Shown in pieces: positions 27,531 to 37,332 of a DNA stretch of 64,000 nt (position 1 is the stretch's first letter; every line of letters begins with the position of its first letter). The translations under genes and the position numbers were made by a program. Under the pieces are notes generated by a model. It was not told the origin of the DNA, did no database searches, and was given only the letters and a program-made list of their open reading frames with translations. The DNA is from PWQG01 sp040882255 (GTDB lineage Bacteria > Pseudomonadota > Gammaproteobacteria > Pseudomonadales > Pseudohongiellaceae). The stretch covers positions 1 to 64,000 of the forward strand of contig JBBEBP010000019.1 of assembly GCA_040882255.1 (NCBI GenBank), in the 5' to 3' direction.

Positions 27531-28292
27531 ATGAGTAGCGCAAAATCCGCACTGAAAGTATTGGAAATTGTCGCCAAGAATCCTAGGGTGACGCTCCACG
27601 AGCTTGTGCAGCTACTTGATGAACCCAAGACAACAACCTACCGTCATCTCAACGAACTACTTGAAACTGGCTGGCTTATATCCGAAGGAGAAGGCCGAAA
27701 CCGGCGATGGGTGGTTTCTCCAAAGTTAACCGTGCTGGCCCACCTGTCCCGTAGCCCATTTAATCTACGTAATGCTGCATTGCCGATCATGGAGGAACTG
27801 CGAGAACTCTCAGGAGAAAGCGTCCATCTCGTGGTCGCCGAGCACCGGGAGGTGGTATTGATTGAGCGACTTGATTCACCCCAGGCTCTGCGTGCCGTAA
27901 GGCCTATTGGAGGCAGAATGCTGATGCACGCCACCTCGACAGGTAAGGCCATATTGGCATTCAGCTCAAATGACCGCTTGCAAAGATACCTGAAAAGCCC
28001 ACTCGAGCAGGTGACACCCAACACCATCGTGGACACCGAAACTCTGCTCATGGAACTTGAGCTCATCAGAGAAAGAGGGTTTGCAACCAACAACGGAGAG
28101 ATGGACGCGCAAGTCCGGGCTGCCGCAGCCGTTTTATTTACGGGTAACCTCGAGCCCGCCGCAAGCATATCGATTTCGGGCCCTTCAGTACGCATATCCG
28201 ACGCGAAACTGGAAGCATACGGAAAGCTGGTGAGAGACACTACCCAGAAGTTCGATACAAGACCGTATCCGACCCTAAAACCTGGTCGATAG
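27531..28292 (+). CDS. IclR-family transcriptional regulator
   Basis: This 253-aa regulator has an N-terminal winged helix (ALKVLEIVAKNPRVTLHELV, LDEPKTTTYRHLNELLETGW) and the C-terminal effector-binding domain (about 80-245: HLVVAEHREVVLIERLDS, GRMLMHATSTGKAILAF). IclR proteins control catabolic operons and bind a small molecule from the pathway. It runs convergently into the five-gene TonB receptor operon, its stop being 6 bp from that operon's last stop. I infer it controls that operon; no operator has been proved. No strong ribosome site is seen. Confidence 0.88.
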   Translation: MSSAKSALKVLEIVAKNPRVTLHELVQLLDEPKTTTYRHLNELLETGWLISEGEGRNRRWVVSPKLTVLAHLSRSPFNLRNAALPIMEELRELSGESVHLVVAEHREVVLIERLDSPQALRAVRPIGGRMLMHATSTGKAILAFSSNDRLQRYLKSPLEQVTPNTIVDTETLLMELELIRERGFATNNGEMDAQVRAAAAVLFTGNLEPAASISISGPSVRISDAKLEAYGKLVRDTTQKFDTRPYPTLKPGR

Positions 28293-28297
28293 GGATA

Positions 28298-28996
28298 CTA
28301 TCCGATTTTATAGAGTCTATTGCCCGCCTGTCGTACAAGTAGCATGACCACGACTGCCAGAAGCGAGAGAAAAGTTATAGGCGGAAGCCCGCCATACCAA
28401 CTACCTGGAGCCCACCAACCTGAAAAGCCATAGAGGACATGCCCACCGCCAAGTAATGCTGCCCCCATACCGGCAACATACTGCCAACGCAGCCAGTACC
28501 GTCTAGACATTGTCATCTGCACGGAAGGAATAGAAGCGATCACCAAGGTGAATAACAGGATCCAACTGACCGTCCCCATGGCGATTGTAAGTTCCACCAG
28601 AGGTGTAAATGCGGGCGACTCTACGTCGAAGAAGGAGGGATAATATGCGGGGGTCATTATCGACAGAGACATCATTACATGGACTGTCGCAAGAGCGAAC
28701 CCCGAGATACCGATGAACTTGCGCTGATCCATCCACTGTCCGAAATACCGAGGGGATATCCGCGATAGCGCCCCTATACTTAAAGCGATACAAACCAGGC
28801 TCAATGACCTCCAGGCCACGGACTTATTTAAAAGGTATACTGGGAATTGGGAACCGGGAACCGGTCCAAATATTACGTACCGAACAATAGCGTACCCTGA
28901 GGTTACTGCCAGACACCCTAGACTAAGCACGCCAGTTTGAAAGACAATACGCCTGTCTCTCTCTATAAGATCCGGCTCCGTAGTTCTAGTACACAT
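28298..28996 (-). CDS. Ferric-reductase-like transmembrane protein
   Basis: This 232-aa inner-membrane protein has about six helices. His residues lie within helices in GFALATVHVMMSL and ALLGGGHVLYGF, and Arg/Trp-rich turns (NKSVAWRSLSL, YWLRWQYVAG) resemble the haem-b-binding ferric reductase-like/MsrQ family. Such proteins pass electrons across the membrane through b haems. It is the last gene of the operon with two cytochromes c, which fits a membrane electron link. Family placement is from topology and His pattern only. Confidence 0.65.
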   Translation of the reverse strand: MCTRTTEPDLIERDRRIVFQTGVLSLGCLAVTSGYAIVRYVIFGPVPGSQFPVYLLNKSVAWRSLSLVCIALSIGALSRISPRYFGQWMDQRKFIGISGFALATVHVMMSLSIMTPAYYPSFFDVESPAFTPLVELTIAMGTVSWILLFTLVIASIPSVQMTMSRRYWLRWQYVAGMGAALLGGGHVLYGFSGWWAPGSWYGGLPPITFLSLLAVVVMLLVRQAGNRLYKIG

Positions 28997-29063
28997 TTTT
29001 CAATTCCAGTCCATATTTGTACAGTTTCCATTGGTGTAGATTGAGTACGAATACGCACTAGCA

Positions 29064-29492
29064 TTAGGGTACCAACAGCATGGTCTGCAACTGTTCCTCG
29101 CTGGGGGGAAGCGGCGCATCCCCAGAAGTAAAGTTATTCATTCTCAATATGAACGCCACCAGAGACAGTAGCTGTTCCTGACCAAGACTTCCCGGTTGAT
29201 CCATAGGCATGGTGGTCGCGATCTTATAATACAGATCGAAGACACTCTTTTCCTCCCATATAATACTAAACTGAACACCAGAAAATTCCTCAGGACTATG
29301 GCATCTTGAGCAATGTTGCTCAAACAACGCTCCCCCCCTATTCGCCTGAGAATCCGTATATACTATAGAGTCAGCTTTGTCCCCAGTCATGGTTCCGGTG
29401 TTCTGTGCATAACCATTTGGTCCAGTAAGAGCAACTGATACAAATGCCAATAGTCGCAGCACGTTTTTGCATTCATATACGGAGTGTATCAT
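29064..29492 (-). CDS. Mono-haem cytochrome c
   Basis: The 142-aa protein has a hydrophobic export signal (LLAFVSVALTGPNGYAQ), one haem-binding motif CSRCH in GALFEQHCSRCHSPEEF, and a probable axial Met in TTMPMDQPGSL. This is a class I cytochrome c layout, acting in the periplasm. It lies between the two-haem protein and the membrane protein of the operon and could carry electrons from one to the other. Confidence 0.85.
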   Translation of the reverse strand: MIHSVYECKNVLRLLAFVSVALTGPNGYAQNTGTMTGDKADSIVYTDSQANRGGALFEQHCSRCHSPEEFSGVQFSIIWEEKSVFDLYYKIATTMPMDQPGSLGQEQLLSLVAFILRMNNFTSGDAPLPPSEEQLQTMLLVP

Positions 29493-29534
29493 CTCTATAT
29501 TCCACTTGATTCTACTTTAGTATTACAGCAACGT

Positions 29535-30452
29535 CTAAAACTGTAGCGGAGCCGGGCACTCACTGCCGGTGTATTCACCGCGTATCCAGCTTGCCAACGC
29601 CTGGCGCTCAGGGTCATCAGCTGAAAACCACCGTCGCCCGCCGTTATGCATGAGGTCGCCTCCCGCATCCGGATGAAGCAGCTTGAACATGAAACGACTT
29701 TGCTCAGGGTAGCCCGGCTCTAGGAAGTAGCGGAAGTCATCAAACGCCGCTCTCGATTGCTCCACTGTCCATGTTGAACTGCGGGGCGATGGGGGAACGG
29801 CAAATTCCCCCCCATGACACTGCGCGCAAGGAACCGCGCCTTCAATCGGATTGATAAAGATTGGTTGTACGCAGTTTCTGAAGAACTCGAAATCCACCTC
29901 AACAGGTATTTCCGCCACCTCGTTCGAACCCGATGCGCTTTCAATCCAGTTGCTGATCAACCGATACTCACTACTGTCCTCCGACTCCCAGAATGCTCCT
30001 CCCGTATGCCTACGTCCGCCCGCAACAGGCGAGAGAGGAGCTCTAAGCAATCGACTGTCTTGCGGCGATTCGGTATTGACCAGCCGGCTAACGGATTCGA
30101 AATTCTCCAGTGACTGTTCTTCACTCCAGAACATTCTTCTATTGCTATCGACTTGAGGAGTCAAGAGCGGCATGGGTGTGGTTGCCTGATCGGTGTGGCA
30201 GGATACACAAGCGGATTCCGAACTCACGAACCCCCCCCGAGGCCGGAGAAACAATGGCTCGACTACATCCCGGTAATACTCAAAGTCGAGCCCGGTGTCG
30301 GCTTGGGCTTGGCTGCTTTGCTGCTGCCCTTCGGCCACATCGACCACTCGAGCGTCGCAGGAGAGCAGAGCCACCGCGACAAGAGGTCCACAAAGCAGTT
30401 TCAAGCCGATTCCTGTACTGCCACTCCTAAAAGCTATTGCATATATGTCCAC
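29535..30452 (-). CDS. Di-haem cytochrome c-like lipoprotein
   Basis: The 305-aa protein has a lipoprotein-like signal (LVAVALLSCDAR) and two similar domains, each beginning with a phrase of the type FEYYRDVVEPLF / FEFFRNCVQPIF and each holding one haem motif: CVSCH and CAQCH. The repeat suggests an internal duplication. The style resembles large periplasmic cytochrome modules found with dehydrogenases, but no dehydrogenase domain is present. It lies 20 bp after the propeller gene and is likely co-translated. Confidence 0.78.
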   Translation of the reverse strand: MDIYAIAFRSGSTGIGLKLLCGPLVAVALLSCDARVVDVAEGQQQSSQAQADTGLDFEYYRDVVEPLFLRPRGGFVSSESACVSCHTDQATTPMPLLTPQVDSNRRMFWSEEQSLENFESVSRLVNTESPQDSRLLRAPLSPVAGGRRHTGGAFWESEDSSEYRLISNWIESASGSNEVAEIPVEVDFEFFRNCVQPIFINPIEGAVPCAQCHGGEFAVPPSPRSSTWTVEQSRAAFDDFRYFLEPGYPEQSRFMFKLLHPDAGGDLMHNGGRRWFSADDPERQALASWIRGEYTGSECPAPLQF

Positions 30453-30472
30453 AACGAATCCTCCCTTCTACT

Positions 30473-31576
30473 TTAAAGTGCTTCTCCGGGCCAGTTTTCC
30501 GGGAAAACGGCTGTAAATATACGCTTGGGAGACTGACCGACCGGAAACCGGTGAACAACCTCCATTCGTGAAACATCCACGACTGCTGTTTCGTTGTGAC
30601 TAGCGACGCCGATCCATACTTGTTTGCTGTCCGGAGTAGCCGTCAACCACGCGGGGTTTCCAATGTACACCCTGCCGATATACTCGTAATCGGGCAGGGA
30701 CCAAGCATAGACGTGGGAGGTGGCTCTACTGGAGACCCATACCTGTGACTCATCCGGCAACACAACAATTCCATGACTAGGCGCGCTCTGTATGCCGTCA
30801 GCGCTCTTGTCGGTGGGGAGCCAGGCATCCTCTGGGGGACTAACCTTTCGCAGTACCTCTCTGGTATCCCAGTCAACCTCCCAGAACCCATGCCAACCAC
30901 CCACATTTATCAGGATCGATCGAGTTGAACCATCGTCATTGGTCGTGAAAGCAAAGGGCCGAATGCCTCCGATGAGTGGTGACTGCTGATAGTCTATTTC
31001 GAATGTCCACTCGACCTCATCGGTGTCGGTGTTTATGGCGACGATACTGCTGGCTCCGATCATACCCCCCATCGCATACCTTCCGTCCGGGGTGACGAAA
31101 GTATTGTGTACACCACCGGCCGTCTCGATGGTCTTGATGATCGAATTACTATCCATGTCGATAATCTGCACCTTCGGTTCGGCGATGATTGCCACGTAGA
31201 CCTTTCGTGCTGAATGGCTAGCCGATATGTTGTGAGGCCTGTTTGCCAGCTGGATCTGCTCAACCACCTCCAACGTCCTCGTATCAACAACATCAACGGA
31301 GTGGTCATGCTCGTTAGTAATGTAATAGTACGTTCCGTCGGGATGCACCGTCGCCCCGTGGGGCGACGGTAGGTAGTCGATTTCACCAACCTGCTGCATT
31401 GAGCGCGGATCGAACACTTGCACATTGGTACCAGCCGAGTTTGTTTGAATGATTCTTACAGGCCTCTCTTCCAAATTCTCAGTCACATTATAAGAGTGGT
31501 ACGTCTGCGCTACCGAGGTACTGGCGCTTAAGCCCAGCAATACCAACATTGCAGTCGATTTCTTGAATATAAACAT
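30473..31576 (-). CDS. Secreted YVTN/YncE-type beta-propeller protein
   Basis: A signal peptide (MLVLLGLSASTSVAQ) is followed by about seven repeats of 40-50 residues of the form HPDGTYYYITNEHDHSVDVVD, TPDGRYAMGG and TPDSKQVWIGVASHNETAVVD, the signature of YVTN/YncE propellers. These proteins sit in the periplasm and bind ligands or cofactors; some act with oxidoreductases. No catalytic residues can be named. It is encoded directly after the TonB receptor, which suggests that it handles what the receptor imports. Confidence 0.82.
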   Translation of the reverse strand: MFIFKKSTAMLVLLGLSASTSVAQTYHSYNVTENLEERPVRIIQTNSAGTNVQVFDPRSMQQVGEIDYLPSPHGATVHPDGTYYYITNEHDHSVDVVDTRTLEVVEQIQLANRPHNISASHSARKVYVAIIAEPKVQIIDMDSNSIIKTIETAGGVHNTFVTPDGRYAMGGMIGASSIVAINTDTDEVEWTFEIDYQQSPLIGGIRPFAFTTNDDGSTRSILINVGGWHGFWEVDWDTREVLRKVSPPEDAWLPTDKSADGIQSAPSHGIVVLPDESQVWVSSRATSHVYAWSLPDYEYIGRVYIGNPAWLTATPDSKQVWIGVASHNETAVVDVSRMEVVHRFPVGQSPKRIFTAVFPENWPGEAL

Positions 31577-31614
31577 ACCCTCACCTCTTTGTCTTTACGG
31601 TTAAAGTACCGTGC

Positions 31615-34600
31615 CTACAGGTTTAGAGAGAACCGCGCGTACACTTGACGTCCCCTGGGGTCATACAGAAATGTCTCCATACCACCGAATGTAGCGCTTG
31701 GGTAGGGCAATGTGTCGAAGATATTGATTGCCCCGACAGTTATAGCTCCACCTAGATTCCCGATCATTCCATCCATTGAGAGTGTGTACTGAAGATCCCA
31801 CTCCGCCTGTGAAGCGACCTTACTAGTACATCCTCGCGGCCGTTGCCCAAGGCTAGAACCCAGGGCTCCCAGGGTTCCCGTTCCAAGATTACAAAGGCCA
31901 TCGTCTTCCTCGACATGATGAGTGTATCGTCCCAGCAGGGTCGCAGAATGTTGTCCCAACACCCAGCCTAGTCGTGCGGTCCCTCTCCAACGTGGTGCAG
32001 GAGGCACGAAACCGGTATTTGCATTGCGTTTTCCTGCCCCTTCCACGAGTGGAGTGTCATCCCTGTTCCGGAACTTGTAACTGTCCAGATAAGTAGTGGA
32101 TAGCCCTGCTTCTAATTGTCCGAAACTCTGTTGTATGAAAGGCAGGTTAATGCTATCGAACCGGTAGTTCACCCCGACATCGGCTCCTTCCCACTCCATT
32201 TCCCTAGCGTTAGTCAACGGCGTGTCCACCAATTGGATCAGCAGTGTGTCCGGATTTCGCTGTATACTAGATGTTTCCCCGATATCAGGATTAGTTCCAC
32301 CTAAATTGGGGTTGTTCAGCATCCATTCCTCGGCGCTGGAAACCAGCCCAGCATTCAGAGCTCGATTAAACCTAACGAAGTCGTCATCCACCACTTCCTG
32401 GACCGTAGGTCTCACAATCCGGTCCTCGAACTGGAATATCTTCCAGTCCATATTAAAGGTAAGGTCTCCATCCAGAAGTGAGGCAGTGAACCCCAGGTTG
32501 TACGACTCAGCCTCTTCGGATTCCAGATTTGGATTACCACCTGTGGTCCTGGATCGCTGTGTGGCTGTCCCTGCCTCTCGTAGAGGGTCCACCACGGAAG
32601 ACAAATTCACTGATGGCTCTGCGAACAAGTCACTCAAACTGGGAGCTATGAATGAGGTGCCCGCTGAACCGCGTATGGACAGCCAATCAGTAACGCCCCA
32701 CCTTAAGCCAGCTTTCCAATCCGTGCTGGAAAGATCCGCGTTCGAACTGTCATCACCGGTTTCGTGCCGTACGGCCGCATTCAGCGATAACGAACCGATG
32801 GCAGAATCGACCAACAGGGGTGCGTCCACCTCAGCGAATCCGGCGAACGTGGTACGCCGCTCGGCCCAGTCTAGCAATTGGGTCCCTCTGAATGAATCCC
32901 TTGCATTGCTAATCGACCCGAAATCATTACGCTGCTCCAAGTGCCGCCATTGGCTACCGACGGCCAACCCTAGTGGACCAGCGGGAAGGTCAATTGTATT
33001 TCCGGTAAAAACCACATCTAAAACATTAAGATTGCTCTCGGAGATTGCAGTTTCCGTTCCGGCAACCGCATCGAATACCTCTGTTGTATTGATGGCGGCC
33101 GGGTTGCTCTGCTGAACTCCCCCCTCACAGTTTCGATTTACGCACTCGAACAACTGCGTAGAGAAGGGGTTGAAGTAGACGTCCTGTTCGCGCACGTGGA
33201 GGCGGCCATTTAAACCACTGCGTAGAGATGAAAGACTTTCTACGCCGCCCTCATTCTGGACATTGCTATGATGGGATGTGTAGTCGATATAGCCTGTCCA
33301 AGTACTGTCTGGTATCTCGATGTTGAGCCGCGCTGCCCAACGAACATTTTCGATTCTTGTCTCGGCAACTAGCTCACTTAACGAATTCAATCTTGTGGCG
33401 CCATCAAACCCGGGGAGCTGCCCCGTAAACTTCCCAAGGACCCTTAATGCTGCTGCATCCACATCCTCGTTGAAGGGGACGCCTGCTGAAGAGTCGAATG
33501 GATTGGATGCCACAACTACCGCTCCAGATTCGTCACGGTCTGGAATACCATCACCGTCCGCATCGGTCGCGAAAATCGGCTCCATCCCGTTACCACGATC
33601 CGCCATCGCTCTGAAAGGGTTACCTGGGTGAGTACCCGGAACGGTCCCGAGTCCTGTAAGATTTCCACCTGAGTTCGATGGAGACCCTACATCAGAGCTA
33701 TCCTGCAGTGAGTACGTCAATTCGCCTTCAAAGTTGAACATGTCATCGAAACGATGATCCATGAATAGCGCGGTAGTCGACACTGTCTGAGGTGACACGT
33801 ACTCGAAATACATGCCTGTCTGCATTCGGCAGGTGCTACCCACTACTACGCCGGTGATGTTGTTGAGGGGGTCGGTTTTCTCGGTAGTTCCGCTGAAGTT
33901 GTTCTTGCCGCAACCAGGATCAGGCATCTGCGTCCGGTCTATGATTTCACCGGCTTCGTTTCTGACAGGTACGATCCAGGATCCAGGCATCCCATCGCCA
34001 CCGGAGCCAATAGCAGCGGCGCTGAACTCGGGGCGGTCCGTAGCCTTCAACTGATCGCGGTCCCGGAATTCCGATGCCAGGGTAAAATTTGTCCGTCCGT
34101 TGCCGCCGCCTACAATTACACTGACAGTGTTCTCGTTCCAGTCACTGCCTCTTGTATCCGAGTTCATTGAACCTCGAACTTCAATACCTTCAAACTGTGT
34201 TCTTGGAATGATATTGACCACACCAGCCACTGCGTCCGTTCCATAGAGGGCAGCACCCCCGTCGGTCAATGTTTCGACCCTGTCCAATGCAATTTGAGGG
34301 TACATTGACTGGAGATTGGGAGACAGCGTCCTTCGACCATTCGCCAGCGTCAAAGTCGCACCTTCCCCCAGGCCCCTAAGGTTGGCCTGGCTATTGGTTC
34401 CACCCTGGAAGTTCCGCATTCGGTTGTTGCGTACGGTATCAACGCCATAGTTAAACGATTGTTGTCGGATTACTTCGCCCAGATTGGGTGTGCCTCTCTC
34501 TTCGATATTCGATGAGTTCAGGACATCCACGGGAGAGGATAGTTCGAAGTTGTCTGTGCGCTGAATGAAGGAACCAGTCACCGTTATCTCTTCGATGCTC

Positions 34601-34755
34601 GATTCTGAATCGTTCTGCTGGGCACTCACTTGTTGTGCGATCGCCGCCGTCAATGCAAGGACACTGGTTGTAATAAACTTGTTTTTTCCCGGCCGGCGTT
34701 TCTTGGTGCGGTCTGCAGAACCTGCTGTGTGTTTGCACCGTTTTACTAAATCCAT
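31615..34755 (-). CDS. TonB-dependent outer-membrane receptor (Oar/catabolic type)
   Basis: This 1046-aa receptor has an export signal (LALTAAIAQQVSAQ), a TonB-box-like segment (IEEITVTGSFIQR), a plug domain (SSPVDVLNSSNIEERG, LRGLGEGATLTLANGRRT, YGTDAVAGVVNII) and a long beta-barrel ending YARFSLNL. It would take up a substrate too large or scarce for porins. GGGTGA lies before the ATG. It is the first gene of a five-gene operon with a propeller, two cytochromes c and a ferric-reductase-like protein. The substrate is unknown. Confidence 0.9.
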   Translation of the reverse strand: MDLVKRCKHTAGSADRTKKRRPGKNKFITTSVLALTAAIAQQVSAQQNDSESSIEEITVTGSFIQRTDNFELSSPVDVLNSSNIEERGTPNLGEVIRQQSFNYGVDTVRNNRMRNFQGGTNSQANLRGLGEGATLTLANGRRTLSPNLQSMYPQIALDRVETLTDGGAALYGTDAVAGVVNIIPRTQFEGIEVRGSMNSDTRGSDWNENTVSVIVGGGNGRTNFTLASEFRDRDQLKATDRPEFSAAAIGSGGDGMPGSWIVPVRNEAGEIIDRTQMPDPGCGKNNFSGTTEKTDPLNNITGVVVGSTCRMQTGMYFEYVSPQTVSTTALFMDHRFDDMFNFEGELTYSLQDSSDVGSPSNSGGNLTGLGTVPGTHPGNPFRAMADRGNGMEPIFATDADGDGIPDRDESGAVVVASNPFDSSAGVPFNEDVDAAALRVLGKFTGQLPGFDGATRLNSLSELVAETRIENVRWAARLNIEIPDSTWTGYIDYTSHHSNVQNEGGVESLSSLRSGLNGRLHVREQDVYFNPFSTQLFECVNRNCEGGVQQSNPAAINTTEVFDAVAGTETAISESNLNVLDVVFTGNTIDLPAGPLGLAVGSQWRHLEQRNDFGSISNARDSFRGTQLLDWAERRTTFAGFAEVDAPLLVDSAIGSLSLNAAVRHETGDDSSNADLSSTDWKAGLRWGVTDWLSIRGSAGTSFIAPSLSDLFAEPSVNLSSVVDPLREAGTATQRSRTTGGNPNLESEEAESYNLGFTASLLDGDLTFNMDWKIFQFEDRIVRPTVQEVVDDDFVRFNRALNAGLVSSAEEWMLNNPNLGGTNPDIGETSSIQRNPDTLLIQLVDTPLTNAREMEWEGADVGVNYRFDSINLPFIQQSFGQLEAGLSTTYLDSYKFRNRDDTPLVEGAGKRNANTGFVPPAPRWRGTARLGWVLGQHSATLLGRYTHHVEEDDGLCNLGTGTLGALGSSLGQRPRGCTSKVASQAEWDLQYTLSMDGMIGNLGGAITVGAINIFDTLPYPSATFGGMETFLYDPRGRQVYARFSLNL

Positions 34756-34860
34756 ATCTTCACCCTTTTTCGTTCTGATTATTAAGAGCGCTACAGACTA
34801 GCTTACTACCTTGCAGCATTCCGACTAGTAGAATCACTAATTCCATTAATCGGATTTGAG

Positions 34861-34888
34861 CTTATCAGCGCGAAAATTTACATGTCAA
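34861..34888 (-). promoter_or_regulatory. Candidate sigma-70 promoter of the TonB receptor operon
   Basis: On the reverse strand TTGACA (34888-34883) and GATAAG (34866-34861) are 16 bp apart, about 105 bp upstream of the receptor start. The -35 box is perfect and the -10 box matches at four of six positions. Two GACTAG repeats between promoter and gene could be operator halves, but this is only suggestive. Confidence 0.45.
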
Positions 34889-35767
34889 GCGATATTAAGA
34901 AACACACAACAATCCACGTCGACCCATATATATCGATCGTTCGTTCGGTTTCTAGCCAGCTTGTCTGCAAGCGGGCGATCACTTCTATTTAGCGCAAAGC
35001 CTTTGAGCCCAATATGTGTGGCAGGGGTAGAGTCAGTACCGATGCTAAAAGTCCCTTTGAGAAGGTGGAGGGTGAGGGGTCAATTTACACGGCCATGACA
35101 CAATCGTTCTGGATGAAGCCGGGTGTGAAGATGTCCTAGCCCCATGTTTCGTCTGTAGTAGCACCAATTCCAGCTGTGCTGCCGAGATGGTCCCAGAAGG
35201 CGATGTAATCCCCCACTTTCGGCAGCAGCTATACATAGAAGCTCATGCTGCTACCAGTAATCGTCGGGGGTGGTACACCTCCGATGCCTGTATGGGGTCT
35301 TACGTTATTGTATTGCCACAGCCATTCAGCCCTCTACTGTCGAGCATTGGAGCGCCCTATGCTCGCCTTGAGCGTATCGTATGTGCATGCCCATAACTTT
35401 TCACGACTGAGATTACCTCTTCAGACGAGATGTATCTCAATCGGGTTCCATCGGCTCGGCCGAGGGCTGTCAGCAACTGATCAGCCCTTTTCGAACCGTC
35501 CATAAAAACGGGGAAGAACCAGAATATTCAAGTTAGGAACTCGAGGCATATCGGGCCAATGTCAAATCCGGGAATAGCCCTGCACACACAACGTGGTTTC
35601 TTCGTCCGACGACGACGAGCCGCTGCCGGTTGAGGACGGCCCTAGCACTATGCAGCGTATGCAGGTGCGCCGCTCTGGTGACTTCGGATGGCAGCATGTG
35701 TAGTGGTCACGGTGTTTTGCTTCCGGTGTCTGTATAGGATCTTGATGGAGGCAGGGACCCACGCCGC
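34889..35767. other. Gene-free stretch with SRAP-tail and unidentified repeat remnants
   Basis: No intact gene is present. Bases 35142-35176 resemble 36539-36572, the flank just after the intact SRAP gene (shared ATGTTTCGTCTG and CCAATTCCAGCTG). Bases about 35440-35510 read in reverse as a weak match to the SRAP C-terminus (DQLLT followed by Gly-Arg). The stretch therefore seems to hold the worn end of another SRAP copy. The remainder I cannot assign. Confidence 0.5.
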
Positions 35768-36388
35768 TTACCCAATGAACTCTGACACGTCGGCGAGAGA
35801 TCCAATTCTCTGTGAACCTGCCTTCACCCCACGGACTAGATGGAATGCTTTGAATCCAAAGTCTGACGGGCCTTGGTAGTCCGCGACCTTATTGTCTCCA
35901 ACAAAAGTAATTGATTCTTTCGCCACCCCGCTGTATCCCACCAGCCATTCGTATATCTTGGGTTCTGGCTTTATTGCTCCTACCTCGTAGCTAAAACAGC
36001 GCAGGAGCTCAAATTGAGGCAACAACCTGTCCACCACCTCCCCATACGGTTTGGCAAGATTAGAGCAAACGGCTAAACGGATCCCCGCCTGATTTAGGCG
36101 CTCCAGTGTAGGTAATACATCATCAAACAGTGAAAGGCTCGCCAGCTCCTTGGCAATATCGATGTGAAATTGCCTGATCAGCTCGCGAGGTGGCTCAATA
36201 TCGAGCGCTGCGAAGACCTGTTCCGGCGTCCCATCTGTCGTTAACAGCCGACGCGCATCATCAAGGCGGGGTTGGCGACCGGTCTCTCTCGCCCAGCTCA
36301 ATATGGCACGGTAGGGATGGAGCGGCACCCCGAATCGAACCAGGGTGCCGTATAGATCGAAAACGACCATCTGCGTTGTAGCAGTCAT
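35768..36388 (-). CDS. HAD-superfamily hydrolase (haloacid dehalogenase/phosphatase type)
   Basis: This 206-aa cytoplasmic hydrolase shows the HAD motifs: I in VVFDLYGTLVRF (nucleophile Asp, acid Asp changed to Tyr-Gly type DLYGT as in haloacid dehalogenases), II in LAVCSNLAKP, III Lys in GAIKPEPKIYEW and IV in ITFVGDNKVADYQGP. The helical cap after motif I is of class C1. DxYGT at motif I favours a dehalogenase or phosphatase of the HAD-IA group; the substrate is unknown. The start at MTATTQMVVFD places motif I near the N-terminus as usual. Confidence 0.82.
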   Translation of the reverse strand: MTATTQMVVFDLYGTLVRFGVPLHPYRAILSWARETGRQPRLDDARRLLTTDGTPEQVFAALDIEPPRELIRQFHIDIAKELASLSLFDDVLPTLERLNQAGIRLAVCSNLAKPYGEVVDRLLPQFELLRCFSYEVGAIKPEPKIYEWLVGYSGVAKESITFVGDNKVADYQGPSDFGFKAFHLVRGVKAGSQRIGSLADVSEFIG

Positions 36389-36575
36389 CGGTAAACCTGT
36401 ATTGTCGCGGCACTCACCTGGCACATACCTCTGTCGCTGGGCAATTCATTAGCGCAAACTTCGCTGCCGGTTTCATGCGCATCTTCATCTTCTGCTTTGG
36501 CAACCCTGGCCTGCACACCGCAGAACGCAATTCGTCACCCATGTTTCGTCTGCAGCAGGGCCAATTCCAGCTGCC

Positions 36576-37256
36576 CTACTGGGATGATCGCGGAAGCCGG
36601 AATGTTTCACCAATTTCATTCCACTGACTCGGTTTGCCAATCGGCGTCAGCAATTGGTCATCCCTGATTTCTGGGGTAAGTAGCCATTCGAACCGCTCTA
36701 CATCGGTGACGCCCGGATCCAGCCAGGCATCAAGCGTGGAGGTATCGTCGACTGGCAACATCATCGGCATGGATTTGGGGTGAATGTCCGCCCACTCCCG
36801 TGGCGGCGGCAGCGTGATGATGCTGGCGCCGATTGCTGCCTCGCCGGTGTCTCGGTTGACGTACTCCTGGTACAAACCGCCGAAGGCTATAGCCTGTCCG
36901 TCCAGCTCGATCTTGTGATACGTCTGTTTGTCGCCCAGCCCCTCGATGAATGCGCTGGCCGGTATGAAGCAGCGGGATTGACGGTACGGCCGATAACCGG
37001 CCGATCGTGGCGTGCCCAGCTTGTCAGAGCGGGTATTGAAGCTGGTGTACTTCGATGGTTTCAGGGTGTCACGGTCCAGCAGCAGCCACCAGGTGGCATC
37101 AGCCAGGCCTCGACCGTCCTCGGATTCCCGCACGATGGAGATTGTGCTAGCCGGTGATACGTCCCTGGACCAACGTATGCCATCCAGTTTGACGCCAACG
37201 ATCTCCATGAGTTGGCGCACTTCAGGACTGTCGATGACGTTGTAGCGACCGCACAT
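36576..37256 (-). CDS. SRAP-domain abasic-site protein (YedK/HMCES family), intact copy
   Basis: SRAP proteins bind single-stranded DNA and form a thiazolidine crosslink with abasic sites through the N-terminal Cys. That Cys is residue 2 (MCGRYNVID), so I start the gene there rather than three codons upstream. Other conserved parts are the RCFIPASAFIEGL segment, the Glu-containing FGGLYQEYV region and the His in HPKSMPMML. Length (226 aa) is complete. At least three further partial copies lie within 12 kb on either side. It is the only copy that could be functional. A hairpin terminator precedes it. Confidence 0.92.
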   Translation of the reverse strand: MCGRYNVIDSPEVRQLMEIVGVKLDGIRWSRDVSPASTISIVRESEDGRGLADATWWLLLDRDTLKPSKYTSFNTRSDKLGTPRSAGYRPYRQSRCFIPASAFIEGLGDKQTYHKIELDGQAIAFGGLYQEYVNRDTGEAAIGASIITLPPPREWADIHPKSMPMMLPVDDTSTLDAWLDPGVTDVERFEWLLTPEIRDDQLLTPIGKPSQWNEIGETFRLPRSSQ

Positions 37257-37332
37257 TCGTTGCATTCCACTGGGGAAGGTATTGAGCCAGAGTAACAGGA
37301 GGGCGACTAAGCCGAAAGAATGTCAGTAAAGA

